From positions 1 through 64,000 of the forward strand of contig JACQPN010000015.1 of NCBI GenBank assembly GCA_016207515.1: 64,000 nt of DNA. The letters are read 5' to 3'. Positions 42,347 through 49,439 of the stretch are shown piece by piece. The DNA is from Euryarchaeota archaeon (lineage in GTDB: Archaea > Thermoplasmatota > SW-10-69-26 > JACQPN01). The notes under the pieces are model-generated. The model was not told where the DNA came from. It searched no databases and saw only the letters and a program-made list of their open reading frames with translations. Made by a program: the position numbers and the translations under genes. How positions within the stretch are numbered: the first letter of the stretch is position 1; each line of letters opens with the position of its first letter.

Positions 42347-42480
42347 CGCGGGCCGTGAAGTGTCCGGAGTGCGGGTCGCAAGACCTGTATTACGAGGCGG
42401 GCGCCATGATAGGGAAATACCATTGCAAACGATGCGATTATATCGGCGCCTTGGTGATCGAAGAGGACGTGGACGATTAG
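42343..42480 (+). CDS. Small archaeal zinc-ribbon protein
   Basis: A 45-residue protein with two CxxC pairs (CPEC near residues 7-10, CKRC near 28-31) separated by a beta hairpin, ending in an acidic IEEDVDD. It belongs to the small ribbon proteins that are common in archaea and often tied to transcription or translation; a specific role is unknown. The ATG overlaps the stop of the preceding gene by four bases. Confidence 0.72.
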   Translation: MTRAVKCPECGSQDLYYEAGAMIGKYHCKRCDYIGALVIEEDVDD

Positions 42481-42620
42481 CCGCGCGACGTCTTGGAAAA
42501 GGGTCGAGGCGCTTTGGGGGGTGGAGGAGTGGGCTCTTTGGCCCATTTGCACCCGGCGACCGGGCACCATCCCCGACCTCACTTAACCGGCGCCGACCTG
42601 ATGAGGCAATGGTGCCATGA

Positions 42621-42872
42621 TTGATCGGCGTCATTGCCAGAATGCTGAAGGACAAGGAGCGGGTCTTGGAGCTTAATCCCCGAGACGACGGCGGGTTCGA
42701 CGTGAGGACCGCATCGGGACGCGCCTCAGAGACGTTCGTCGTCGACGAGAACGAACCCGAGGCGTTCATTGAGCGGATGAAGTACGAGAGCGGCGACATC
42801 GTGGTCGCCCCGCTCGTCGATTCACTGCGCGAGTGGTTGAAGAAAGGCCACGGATCGAGGAAACGGGACTGA
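42621..42872 (+). CDS. Small uncharacterised protein
   Basis: 83 residues (TTG start), or 76 from the ATG at 42642. The content is two beta strands, a Gly/Asp turn and a helix (DNEPEAFIERMKYESGDIV), with a basic C-terminal helix. No known domain was recognised. A TATA-like CACTTAACC near 42581 is about 35-40 bases before the start. The gene is followed by an RHH gene in the opposite direction. Confidence 0.5.
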   Translation: MIGVIARMLKDKERVLELNPRDDGGFDVRTASGRASETFVVDENEPEAFIERMKYESGDIVVAPLVDSLREWLKKGHGSRKRD

Positions 42873-42927
42873 GAGCGCACCGCGTTGCGGCTCGCATGCC
42901 AAGCGCCCGTTCTCGTGCCCGCGGTCT

Positions 42928-43155
42928 TCAGGGGCGCGCCTCATCGGTCGACTTGAGGTCGACGCCAAGTGCAGGATCGGTGTGAGCGAGCGCAGGGTGT
43001 TGGCGGAGCTCCTCCTCAAGGGTGGAAAGGTACCGTTGGAGCGCCTCCTGGACCGCTTGGGCGATCGGCGTTCCCTTGACCAGCTTCAGTGTCGTGAGCC
43101 GCAAGTGGGTCTCGACTGGTATCCTGACCTTGATCTCCTTGTACCGATTGCTCAT
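42928..43155 (-). CDS. Orphan ribbon-helix-helix (CopG-like) protein
   Basis: 75 residues. The N-terminal strand and two helices (KEIKVRIPVETHLRLTTLKL, then AQAVQEALQRYL) match a CopG/MetJ-type ribbon-helix-helix DNA-binding dimer. The remaining residues form a flexible tail. The ATG at 43155 follows a GGAGGAATCGAGG stretch. No toxin gene is adjacent, so it is either an orphan antitoxin-like regulator or a metal- or ligand-responsive repressor. Confidence 0.75.
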   Translation of the reverse strand: MSNRYKEIKVRIPVETHLRLTTLKLVKGTPIAQAVQEALQRYLSTLEEELRQHPALAHTDPALGVDLKSTDEARP

Positions 43156-43467
43156 GTCCTCGATTCCTCCCTCATTCCCAAGCGCACGAAAAGCGCGGGT
43201 TTTCCTTGGGAACGACTTGTGGGTTACATGCGGCTGTCGGCAGGGGAAGAATGGAAAACATTGAAAGGCGAGCCAGCGGGCCGGCGTTTCGACATCGCTT
43301 TGGTCGCGAATGTTCAACGTGCGCATCGCGCAGGTGGCCCAGCCGGCTGACGCATTTCCACCTACCTCGAACTGGTCTCGATGTGATTGGTGGGGGCACT
43401 GGGATTTTCCCCAGAAAGGGTCTCCCCTTCCGGTTTTGAACCCAGATCGGCGGGTCTCTTCTACGGT

Positions 43468-43563
43468 GGGTCAGCGCTCCAGTTAGCCATCATCATTTGC
43501 GGACGGTCGCGACCGGCTGCAAACTCAGCTGACCCGTTTGTCATCATTCCCTGTAACTGGAGC
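43468..43563. repeat. Nested inverted repeats around CGGTCGCGACCG
   Basis: GGGTCAGC (43468-43475) pairs with GCTGACCC (43528-43535). GCTCCAGTTA (43476-43485) pairs with TAACTGGAGC (43554-43563). A 12-base perfect palindrome, CGGTCGCGACCG, sits at 43504-43515, flanked by TTTGC/GCAAA. The two outer pairings interleave, so they cannot both form as simple stems. Confidence 0.6.
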
Positions 43564-43890
43564 CCGCTATGTTGCCTGGTTGCACCATGCCCCCAGACGA
43601 CCCGTCGCGCTTTGCGGCGGGGAAATCTGGTTTGGACGCGGGCCGGCGAGGCAGACCTCGCTTCGCCGCGTGATAAGGCGGATCGGCGTGCGTCGACTCT
43701 ATACCTTGCTGCGTTTCGCGCGTCTCGCAGTCCTCATCCTTCGCCGCATGCGCTTCTTGCGCCACTTCCAGCGCATGTGACCGCGCTTCTTCCATACACG
43801 TGAGCTTCTCTTCATGGAAACGCCACTCTTTGATCCGCCGCTCGGTATCCTCGGAATCGAGACGGAACAATAAGCGGCGCTGATAATCGC

Positions 43891-43908
43891 TTATATGGTA
43901 TAAACCTG
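43891..43908 (+). promoter_or_regulatory. Promoter of the thiamine pyrophosphokinase gene
   Basis: TTATATGGTATAA serves as the TATA region, centred about 25-28 bases before the GTG start. The adjoining GGTATAAACCTG (43897-43908) resembles the sequence at the ThiB promoter. Confidence 0.55.
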
Positions 43909-43921
43909 ATGGTGGGCGCAA

Positions 43922-44605
43922 GTGGAGGTGGACGAGTCGAGCCGCACGTCTTTTGCCCGGATACTGGTCGTGCTTGGCGGTGAGTCGCCAAGACGGGCGG
44001 ACCTTCGCCGCGCCGCCGCATCGGCGTTCGTGATCGCGGCCGATTCCGGGGCCGAACACCTTGAGCGCGTTGGGCTTACGCCAGACCTCGTCGTTGGCGA
44101 CCTCGACAGCATCCGCCGGGAAACGATCGCGCGTCTTCGCTCAAAGGGTGTTCCATGCGTGCGGTTCCCCCGACGAAAAGGGGCGACGGATGGTGACCTC
44201 GCCATCGCCGAAGCCCTTAGGCGTGGCCCGCGTGAGCTCGTCGTCGCCGCGGCATGGGGGGACCGCCCCGACCATTCGCTCGCCAACGTGGCGCTCCTTG
44301 AACGGGCTTCGAGACGGGGCTTAGCCGTACGCGGGATCGAGGCGCGCGCAAGATTCCACCTCCTCTCGCCAAGAAGGACCGTCCGCATAGGCGAACCACG
44401 GGGGACGTTGGTGTCCGTAGTCCCGCTCTCGAGCCGTCTCATGGGGCTCACTCTTTCCGGATTCGAATGGGACCTTCGTCGCGCAAGCGTGAGGCGTGGC
44501 GAGACCCTGACGATGAGCAACATCGTGAGGTCGCGCCGAGCAACAGCGTCTCTCGAACGTGGGAGCGCGCTTCTGGTCGTGCCGCTTAGGGCGAAAGCTC
44601 GATGA
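43922..44605 (+). CDS. Thiamine pyrophosphokinase
   Basis: 227 residues. The kinase fold is marked by ADSGAEHLERVGLTPDLVVGDLDSI (about 41-65), the RRKGATDGDLAIAEAL block (about 84-99), and AAAWGDRPDHSLANVALL (about 109-126). These carry the Asp residues for Mg-ATP and thiamine binding. The enzyme makes thiamine diphosphate from thiamine and ATP. The C-terminal beta domain is diverged but present. The GTG start fits a leaderless transcript. Its 3' end overlaps the convergent ABC ATPase gene by 20 bases, forming a thiamine salvage locus. Confidence 0.88.
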   Translation: MEVDESSRTSFARILVVLGGESPRRADLRRAAASAFVIAADSGAEHLERVGLTPDLVVGDLDSIRRETIARLRSKGVPCVRFPRRKGATDGDLAIAEALRRGPRELVVAAAWGDRPDHSLANVALLERASRRGLAVRGIEARARFHLLSPRRTVRIGEPRGTLVSVVPLSSRLMGLTLSGFEWDLRRASVRRGETLTMSNIVRSRRATASLERGSALLVVPLRAKAR

Positions 44606-45542
44606 CGCGCGACGCGGGGACGCGGAATTCCACGATGTCCCCACGCCCTTTTCCAGGAAAGGATGCGGCGTGGAGGCGCACCATGGAACCGCCCGCGTCC
44701 ACTTCGAGGAACTTGGTGGAGGCCGTCCACGGGATCGCGCGCACCACCCCGGAGAACGCGGTCCCCTCCCCGGACGAGGAGGCCGCCTCGGGCGGGAAGG
44801 CGATCCACCCGTCCTTCGTCTCGAGGACGTTGTGGAGTCCGATGAACTGTGCTGCGAAGACGCTGCGGGGACGGCTCGCAAGGTCGGCCGGTGTTGCCTC
44901 CTCGACTATGCGCCCTCGATCCATCACGGCCACGCGGTCGCCGAGTAGGAGCGCTTCGTCACGGTCGTGCGTCACGTAGATGGTCGTGAGCCCGAGCCTC
45001 TCGTGGAGGTCACGCAGTTGCCGGCGCAAGACATCTCGTAAGCCTCTATCGAGCGCCGACAGGGGTTCGTCAAGGAGCAGGATCTCAGGGTCGGCGGCGA
45101 GCGCCCGGGCGAGGGCGACGCGTTGTCTTTCCCCGCCGGAAAGTTCATGGACGCGTCGAGCGGCAAGCGGTGAGAGGCCGACCATCTCGAGGAAGCGCTC
45201 GGCGGTCGCGAGGCGTTCGCACTTCCCTAGATTGCGAAGCGTAGGTCCGAAGGCGACGTTCCCGATGACGTCGAGGTGCGGGAAGAGCGCGTAGTCCTGG
45301 AACACGAAGCCGATGCGGCGCTTCTCTGGAGGGACGTTCTCCATGTCCTTGCCGCCGATGGCTATCCGGCCGCCATCCGCTTTCTCGAGGCCGGCGATGA
45401 GTCGAAGTGTGGTGGTCTTTCCGCAGCCCGACGGGCCCAGAAGGCAGGTGAATCGGCCTTGGTCGACTTCGAGGTCCAATCCTCGAAGCGTCTCGACGCC
45501 GTCGTGCGATTTCCTGACGCCAGACAGGGTGACGGCCTTCAT
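44586..45542 (-). CDS. thiQ: ABC transporter ATPase, thiamine/iron type
   Basis: A 318-residue ATPase. Walker A is GPSGCGKTTT (about 36-45), the signature LSGGE is at 134-138, and Walker B is ILLLDEPLSALD (about 154-165). The Q-loop (FQDYALFPHL) and H-loop (YVTHDRDE) are intact. A TOBE-like C-terminal domain follows at about 230-318. It powers the permease encoded upstream, and its substrate is inferred as thiamine from the ThiB-like binding protein and the adjacent kinase. Ferric iron or polyamine is the alternative. It overlaps the permease stop. Confidence 0.87.
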   Translation of the reverse strand: MKAVTLSGVRKSHDGVETLRGLDLEVDQGRFTCLLGPSGCGKTTTLRLIAGLEKADGGRIAIGGKDMENVPPEKRRIGFVFQDYALFPHLDVIGNVAFGPTLRNLGKCERLATAERFLEMVGLSPLAARRVHELSGGERQRVALARALAADPEILLLDEPLSALDRGLRDVLRRQLRDLHERLGLTTIYVTHDRDEALLLGDRVAVMDRGRIVEEATPADLASRPRSVFAAQFIGLHNVLETKDGWIAFPPEAASSSGEGTAFSGVVRAIPWTASTKFLEVDAGGSMVRLHAASFPGKGRGDIVEFRVPASRVIELSP

Positions 45543-47182
45543 GCGCGCCGCCCTCCCCGTCGGTAGAGGGCAGCCTCGAGGGCGATGAACGCCGCCATGG
45601 AGACGAGAAGGAGAATCGTTGCGAGCGCCCGCGCCTGCCCGAGGTTCGCTGATCCCGGCAGCGCCACGTACCTGAAGATCGCAACAGGCACCGTCGTCCA
45701 CTCGGGACGCACGAGCAAAAGCGCTGCCGCGAACTCGCCGAGCGAAATGGCCGCTGCGAAGACCGCGACGGCCACCAGGGAAGGCACCAATAACGGGAGT
45801 TCCACGCGTCGGAACGCTTCTACGCGTGAGGCCCCGAGGGTCCGCGCGGCCTCGTTGAGCGAGGGCGTGATGCTCGCCACGGCCGTACGCATCCCGGCGA
45901 ACACGAACGGGAAGGCGATGAGCGAGTGGGCTATCACGATCGATGCCATCGTTGTACGTAGCGCGAGTGGCGGTCGGCCAAAGACCAGTATGTATCCGAA
46001 GGCGAGCGTGATCGCGGGCGTGATGAGGGGCAGGGCGTAGAGGCCGAGGAGGGCCTTGGAAACGCGTCCCCCGTTCTTTGCGGACAAGGCCGCCAATACG
46101 CCGAGCGGCAAAGCGACGAGAGCGGTCGCGATGGCGAAGGTCACGGAGTTCCAGACGGCAACGGATGGCGTCACGTAGAAGAGGGAACCGCGTTCGTCCG
46201 AGCCAAGGGCCTCGAAGTTCGTAAACCCGATGCCGGTCGGCGTGGAGAGGGCGCCGACGACAAGGCCAAGAAGCGGGAGGGCGAAAAGAAACGCAAGCGC
46301 GTAGGCGGCGACTCGGGTGGCCCACCCGGCGGCCTTCCTCGTCGACCCACGCCCGGTCTCCACGAACATGCGGCGCGACCCGCCGAACCTTGCGTACGCG
46401 AAGAGCACGAGCCCCGTGAAAAAGACCTGGAGAAGGGCCAATCCTGCGGCAGAGTCGAGCCTGAAGTACTGTGCCGTCAGGAGATAGACCGCGACCTCTA
46501 TCGTGTAGTCCCCGGGGGCGCCCAAGAGAAGCACTGTTCCGAATGCGGTGAAGGAGAAGAAGAAGACGAGGAGGCTTGAGGACGCGATCGACGGCATGAG
46601 AAGTGGGAGCGTCACCCGTAGAAACGCCGAGGCGCGCGTGGCCCCGAGCGTCCTCGCTTGATCCATGTACGTGTCCCCGAGCGATTCCCACGCGGCGCCC
46701 ACGACGCGCGTGACGACCGCCGCGTTGTAGTAGGCGTGCGAGAGGACGATGAGGGCAAGGCCGTTGGGGATCGTGAGCAGCGGCGAGGAAAGCCCGAGCG
46801 TCGCCGTGAGGAACGCGTTCGGGCCGCTGTTTTGGGAAAGCACGCTCAAGAGCGCCATCGCGACGACGAGCGGAGGGAGGACGAACGGGAGCGTGATCAA
46901 CGCCCGGATCCACGTACGTCCCGCGACGTTCTGACGGTAAAGAAGCCACGCGCTCGGAAGGCCGACGGCGATCGACAAAAGCACCGAGAGCACCGCCTGT
47001 TCGAAGGTGAACAGGATCGCCCGGCGGTTGAACGGGTCCGAAGCGGCCGTCGAGATCGCGTCGAGCGCCTGCGCGGGCGAGTGGAGGCTTTGGGCGACGA
47101 TCGCAGAGAGCGGGTAAAGGAAGAACGTCGCGAGGAAGACGAGGGGCGGAAATGCGAGCAGGGCGGCGTGCCTTATCCTCAT
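45539..47182 (-). CDS. thiP: ABC transporter permease, ThiP-type double-length
   Basis: A 547-residue permease made of two fused MetI-like halves (about 12 helices). The EAA loops are visible as AWESLGDTYMDQARTLGA (about 194) and ASITPSLNEAARTLGASRVEAF (about 420-445). Fused two-half permeases are typical of thiamine (ThiP) and ferric-iron (FbpB) importers. The stop overlaps the ATPase start. It lies 27 bases after the binding-protein gene, so one operon is likely. Confidence 0.88.
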   Translation of the reverse strand: MRIRHAALLAFPPLVFLATFFLYPLSAIVAQSLHSPAQALDAISTAASDPFNRRAILFTFEQAVLSVLLSIAVGLPSAWLLYRQNVAGRTWIRALITLPFVLPPLVVAMALLSVLSQNSGPNAFLTATLGLSSPLLTIPNGLALIVLSHAYYNAAVVTRVVGAAWESLGDTYMDQARTLGATRASAFLRVTLPLLMPSIASSSLLVFFFSFTAFGTVLLLGAPGDYTIEVAVYLLTAQYFRLDSAAGLALLQVFFTGLVLFAYARFGGSRRMFVETGRGSTRKAAGWATRVAAYALAFLFALPLLGLVVGALSTPTGIGFTNFEALGSDERGSLFYVTPSVAVWNSVTFAIATALVALPLGVLAALSAKNGGRVSKALLGLYALPLITPAITLAFGYILVFGRPPLALRTTMASIVIAHSLIAFPFVFAGMRTAVASITPSLNEAARTLGASRVEAFRRVELPLLVPSLVAVAVFAAAISLGEFAAALLLVRPEWTTVPVAIFRYVALPGSANLGQARALATILLLVSMAAFIALEAALYRRGGRRA

Positions 47183-47209
47183 ATGCCTCGTCCATCCCCC
47201 GAGTCGGTC

Positions 47210-48292
47210 TCAGGCGAGCATGACGTCGCGCCACGCTTCGAGCCATCGGTCGCGGCCCTCATCTATCTCTTGGGAAGTCAGCGTCGCCGGGTCTTCGGGT
47301 TCGCTCGCCCATTGGAAGTAAGCGGGCAACTCCGTCCCATTGACGGCCGGGTACACGAAATTCTTCTGCGGCATGTCCTCCTGTACTGCGGGACTCAGCA
47401 TGAAGTCCACGAAGTTCCTCGCGAGCCCGGCCTTCGTCGTTCCCTTGAGGATGCCGATGCCCTCGATCTGAAGGAAGGCCGAGTCGGGGGCGTCGATGCT
47501 TCCCGTCGGCGGCCGCGAGCCGGGGGTACCTCCGAAGAACGCCTCGGCCGCCGGGCTCGTCGCGTAACTCACGACGACCTGACTTTCCCCGCCGTAATGG
47601 GAGAACCTCGTGTAGTACACGTCCTCCCAGCCGCTCGCGACCGTCACGTCGTTCTCCTTGAGGCCCCGCCAGAAGTCGACGTACGTGTAATCACCGGTCT
47701 CGCCAAAGCGCGCCACGGTCGACATGAGGAAGGCAAGGCCCGGGGAACTCACGGAAGGGTCGATGACGGCAAGCTTGCCTTTCCATGCTGGTAGCGTAAG
47801 GTCCTTCAGGTCCGCGGGGAGCGGCGTCCCGGACGCTTCTATCGCCGCCACATCGTAGTTCAGGTTCACGTAGCCATAGTCGACGGAGGTCGCGTGGAAC
47901 GTCGGATCCAGAGTGAGGCGGGCCGGGATCTTCGCCGAATCGGCCGGCTGGTAGGGTTCGAAGACGCCTTCTTGGAGCGCCCTGCCGATGAGGGTGTTGT
48001 CGACACCATAGAAGAGATCGCCAAGGGGTGCCCCTCCACGATGAGCGATGATGGCCTTGTTCAAGGCCTCGCCGGCGTCGCCCGCCTTCAGGATGACCAC
48101 GCGCGCGTTGTATGTGGCGTTGAAGGCCTCGACAAGCGACCCGTTCATCTCGAACGAGTCGTGGGCTATGACGACGAGCTCGACCGGGTCCTGTCGGCCG
48201 GACGGTTGTGTTTGGATGCATCCGGCAAGCGCGATCAACGCGGTCAATGCGAGCGCGAACACCCGGTGTCTTCCAAAAGCCCGTGGGACCAT
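47210..48292 (-). CDS. thiB: ThiB-type substrate-binding lipoprotein of the ABC importer
   Basis: A 360-residue lipoprotein. The lipobox ALAGC places Cys near residue 25. The mature fold is a periplasmic-binding-protein type II, with LVVIAHDSFEMNGSLVEAFN at the N terminus, followed by GDLFYGVDNTLIGRALQEG, YGYVNLNYDV and GWEDVYYTRF. These resemble the thiamine-binding proteins TbpA/ThiB (GVDNT and the aromatic cluster). Thiamine is the inferred ligand. The ATG at 48292 follows TATA elements near 48320-48329. It heads the thiBPQ operon. Confidence 0.87.
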   Translation of the reverse strand: MVPRAFGRHRVFALALTALIALAGCIQTQPSGRQDPVELVVIAHDSFEMNGSLVEAFNATYNARVVILKAGDAGEALNKAIIAHRGGAPLGDLFYGVDNTLIGRALQEGVFEPYQPADSAKIPARLTLDPTFHATSVDYGYVNLNYDVAAIEASGTPLPADLKDLTLPAWKGKLAVIDPSVSSPGLAFLMSTVARFGETGDYTYVDFWRGLKENDVTVASGWEDVYYTRFSHYGGESQVVVSYATSPAAEAFFGGTPGSRPPTGSIDAPDSAFLQIEGIGILKGTTKAGLARNFVDFMLSPAVQEDMPQKNFVYPAVNGTELPAYFQWASEPEDPATLTSQEIDEGRDRWLEAWRDVMLA

Positions 48293-48303
48293 GTTCTCAA
48301 AAC

Positions 48304-48329
48304 CAGGTAATATAACCGTCTTATATAAG
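48304..48329 (-). promoter_or_regulatory. Promoter and possible operator of the thiBPQ operon
   Basis: CTTATATAAG (48320-48329) is the TATA box for the thiB ATG at 48292. Immediately downstream on the same strand is GGTTATATTACCTG (48304-48317), which resembles GGTATAAACCTG at the kinase promoter. No THI-box (TPP riboswitch) core was found. Confidence 0.5.
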
Positions 48330-48433
48330 GGCCTTGTAAGTGTCGGCGCCTCAATGGCGCATCGCCTGGGACAAGACGCGGATGAAAGAGCGGGCACGAA
48401 CCTTGATAAGTGAGCGTCGTTTCTTGTGGAACG

Positions 48434-49072
48434 ATGCGGGTCATCTGCCTCATGTCGGGTGGGATAGACTCACCCGTCGCAGCCTACCTCATGATGAAGG
48501 CCGGCGCCGACGTGGTGGGGCTCCACTTCGACAACCGGCCCTTCACCGACGACCGTGAGACGGAAAAAGCGTTCAAGCTCATGGATAGGCTGGAGGAGAT
48601 CACGGGCAAGAAGATGCGAAGACTCGTCTTGCCCCACGGTTTCATCACCCAAGTCGCGATCGCCCGCTCGCTCTCCGCCGAGGGCGCTCGCGGCCTCCAA
48701 TGCGTACTGTGTCGGCGCATGATGTGGCGCGCAGCCTCGGAGGCGGGCAAGATGGAAGGCGCTCAGGCCCTCGTCACGGGCGAAAGCCTTGGACAGGTCG
48801 CTTCCCAGACTTTGCTCAACATCCACGCCGAGACCGATGCAGCGGAACTGCCCATCCTTCGACCACTCCTTGGACTCGACAAGACCGAGATAATGGATCT
48901 CGCCCGGCGCATCGGCACGTACGACATCTCCACCATGCCCGGGATATGCTGCACCATCGTGCCCGACCATCCCGAGACGCACGCAGACCTGAACGTCGTG
49001 ATCGAAAAGGAAGCAAAAGTCGGCGTCCCGGCCCTCATGTCGAAGGTCATGGCAGGGATGACGGAGAGGTGA
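48434..49072 (+). CDS. ThiI-like PP-loop ATPase without THUMP domain
   Basis: A 212-residue protein made only of a PP-loop ATPase domain. The PP-loop is LMSGGIDSPVA (SGGIDS at residues 8-13). The segment LPILRPLLGLDKTEIMDLARRIGTYDIST and the following MPGICCTIVPDHPETH match the C-terminal part of ThiI; a cysteine pair (ICC) lies where ThiI carries a conserved CC. CVLCRRMM holds a second CxxC. ThiI thiolates U8 of tRNA or supplies sulfur for thiazole. The THUMP/NFLD tRNA-binding part is absent. The start ATG follows CCTTGATAAG. It heads the sulfur-relay operon. Confidence 0.85.
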   Translation: MRVICLMSGGIDSPVAAYLMMKAGADVVGLHFDNRPFTDDRETEKAFKLMDRLEEITGKKMRRLVLPHGFITQVAIARSLSAEGARGLQCVLCRRMMWRAASEAGKMEGAQALVTGESLGQVASQTLLNIHAETDAAELPILRPLLGLDKTEIMDLARRIGTYDISTMPGICCTIVPDHPETHADLNVVIEKEAKVGVPALMSKVMAGMTER

Positions 49073-49166
49073 GCCGGTGCCGCGCCAAGTGGTACACATC
49101 CGGTCCTCTACGCGCAAGGGCGGCCTTCCGACGCGGTCGGCGTTTGCGGCGCCGAGGTGAGGTACA

Positions 49167-49439
49167 TTGGGTTTCTACATCCTTGAGCCGTGCAAGACCC
49201 GTGCTGGCTTCGAGGCCATCCCGGAAAACAAGCTCGCGTGGGACCTTGGAAAGGCAGAAGCCGCCCTCGCGGCCGCCGGCATCCCTACCATCGCGAACGC
49301 GGGCGTCATCCTCGTCGTCGACGCCGGGTGCGAAGTCTCGTTGTTCGAATCCGGAAAACTGCTCTTCAAGACGCCGAACAGGGCCCTCGCAGAGGAGTCG
49401 ATGAACGCGGTACTCGACGTCATGAAGGTGTCGCGATGA
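49167..49439 (+). CDS. Small conserved protein of the sulfur-relay operon
   Basis: 90 residues, TTG start preceded by GAGGTGAGG. Two strand-helix units are predicted, with RAGFEAIPENKLAWDLGKAE and GVILVVDAGCEVSLFESGKLLFKT; the latter half is reminiscent of a TBP-like strand pattern but is not diagnostic. One cysteine in EPCKTRAG and one in DAGCEV could be reactive. The stop overlaps the cysteine desulfurase start (ATGA). Its location between the PP-loop protein and the desulfurase suggests a sulfur-carrier or adaptor role; this is inference only. Confidence 0.6.
   Translation: MGFYILEPCKTRAGFEAIPENKLAWDLGKAEAALAAAGIPTIANAGVILVVDAGCEVSLFESGKLLFKTPNRALAEESMNAVLDVMKVSR

Larger units (their letters stand above)
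43156..43921. other. Gene-poor region with nested inverted repeats
   Basis: No convincing gene: frames such as 43387-43803 on the plus strand translate into Ser/Arg/Pro-rich, non-domain-like text. Part of the text (around 43395-43465) resembles a broken tRNA in reverse. A structured element is at 43468-43563. Promoter elements of the downstream kinase gene occupy the final 35 bases. Confidence 0.5.

Noticed and set aside
43395-43465. A tRNA-like text on the minus strand (GGGTTCAAAACC and a CCCCCACCA end)
   Set aside because: The T-stem does not pair, no acceptor strand matches the CCA end, and no anticodon stem can be folded. At most it is a broken remnant.
43881-43921. Possible TPP riboswitch before the kinase gene (ACCTGATG word)
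   Set aside because: The THI-box needs two further conserved blocks and about 100 bases of leader. The gene is leaderless, so the word alone is not evidence.
44586-47246. An 886-codon minus-strand open frame across the ABC locus
   Set aside because: Its first 570 codons are an Arg-rich shadow of the permease gene read in another frame. Only the C-terminal 318 codons, from the ATG at 45542, are the real ATPase.
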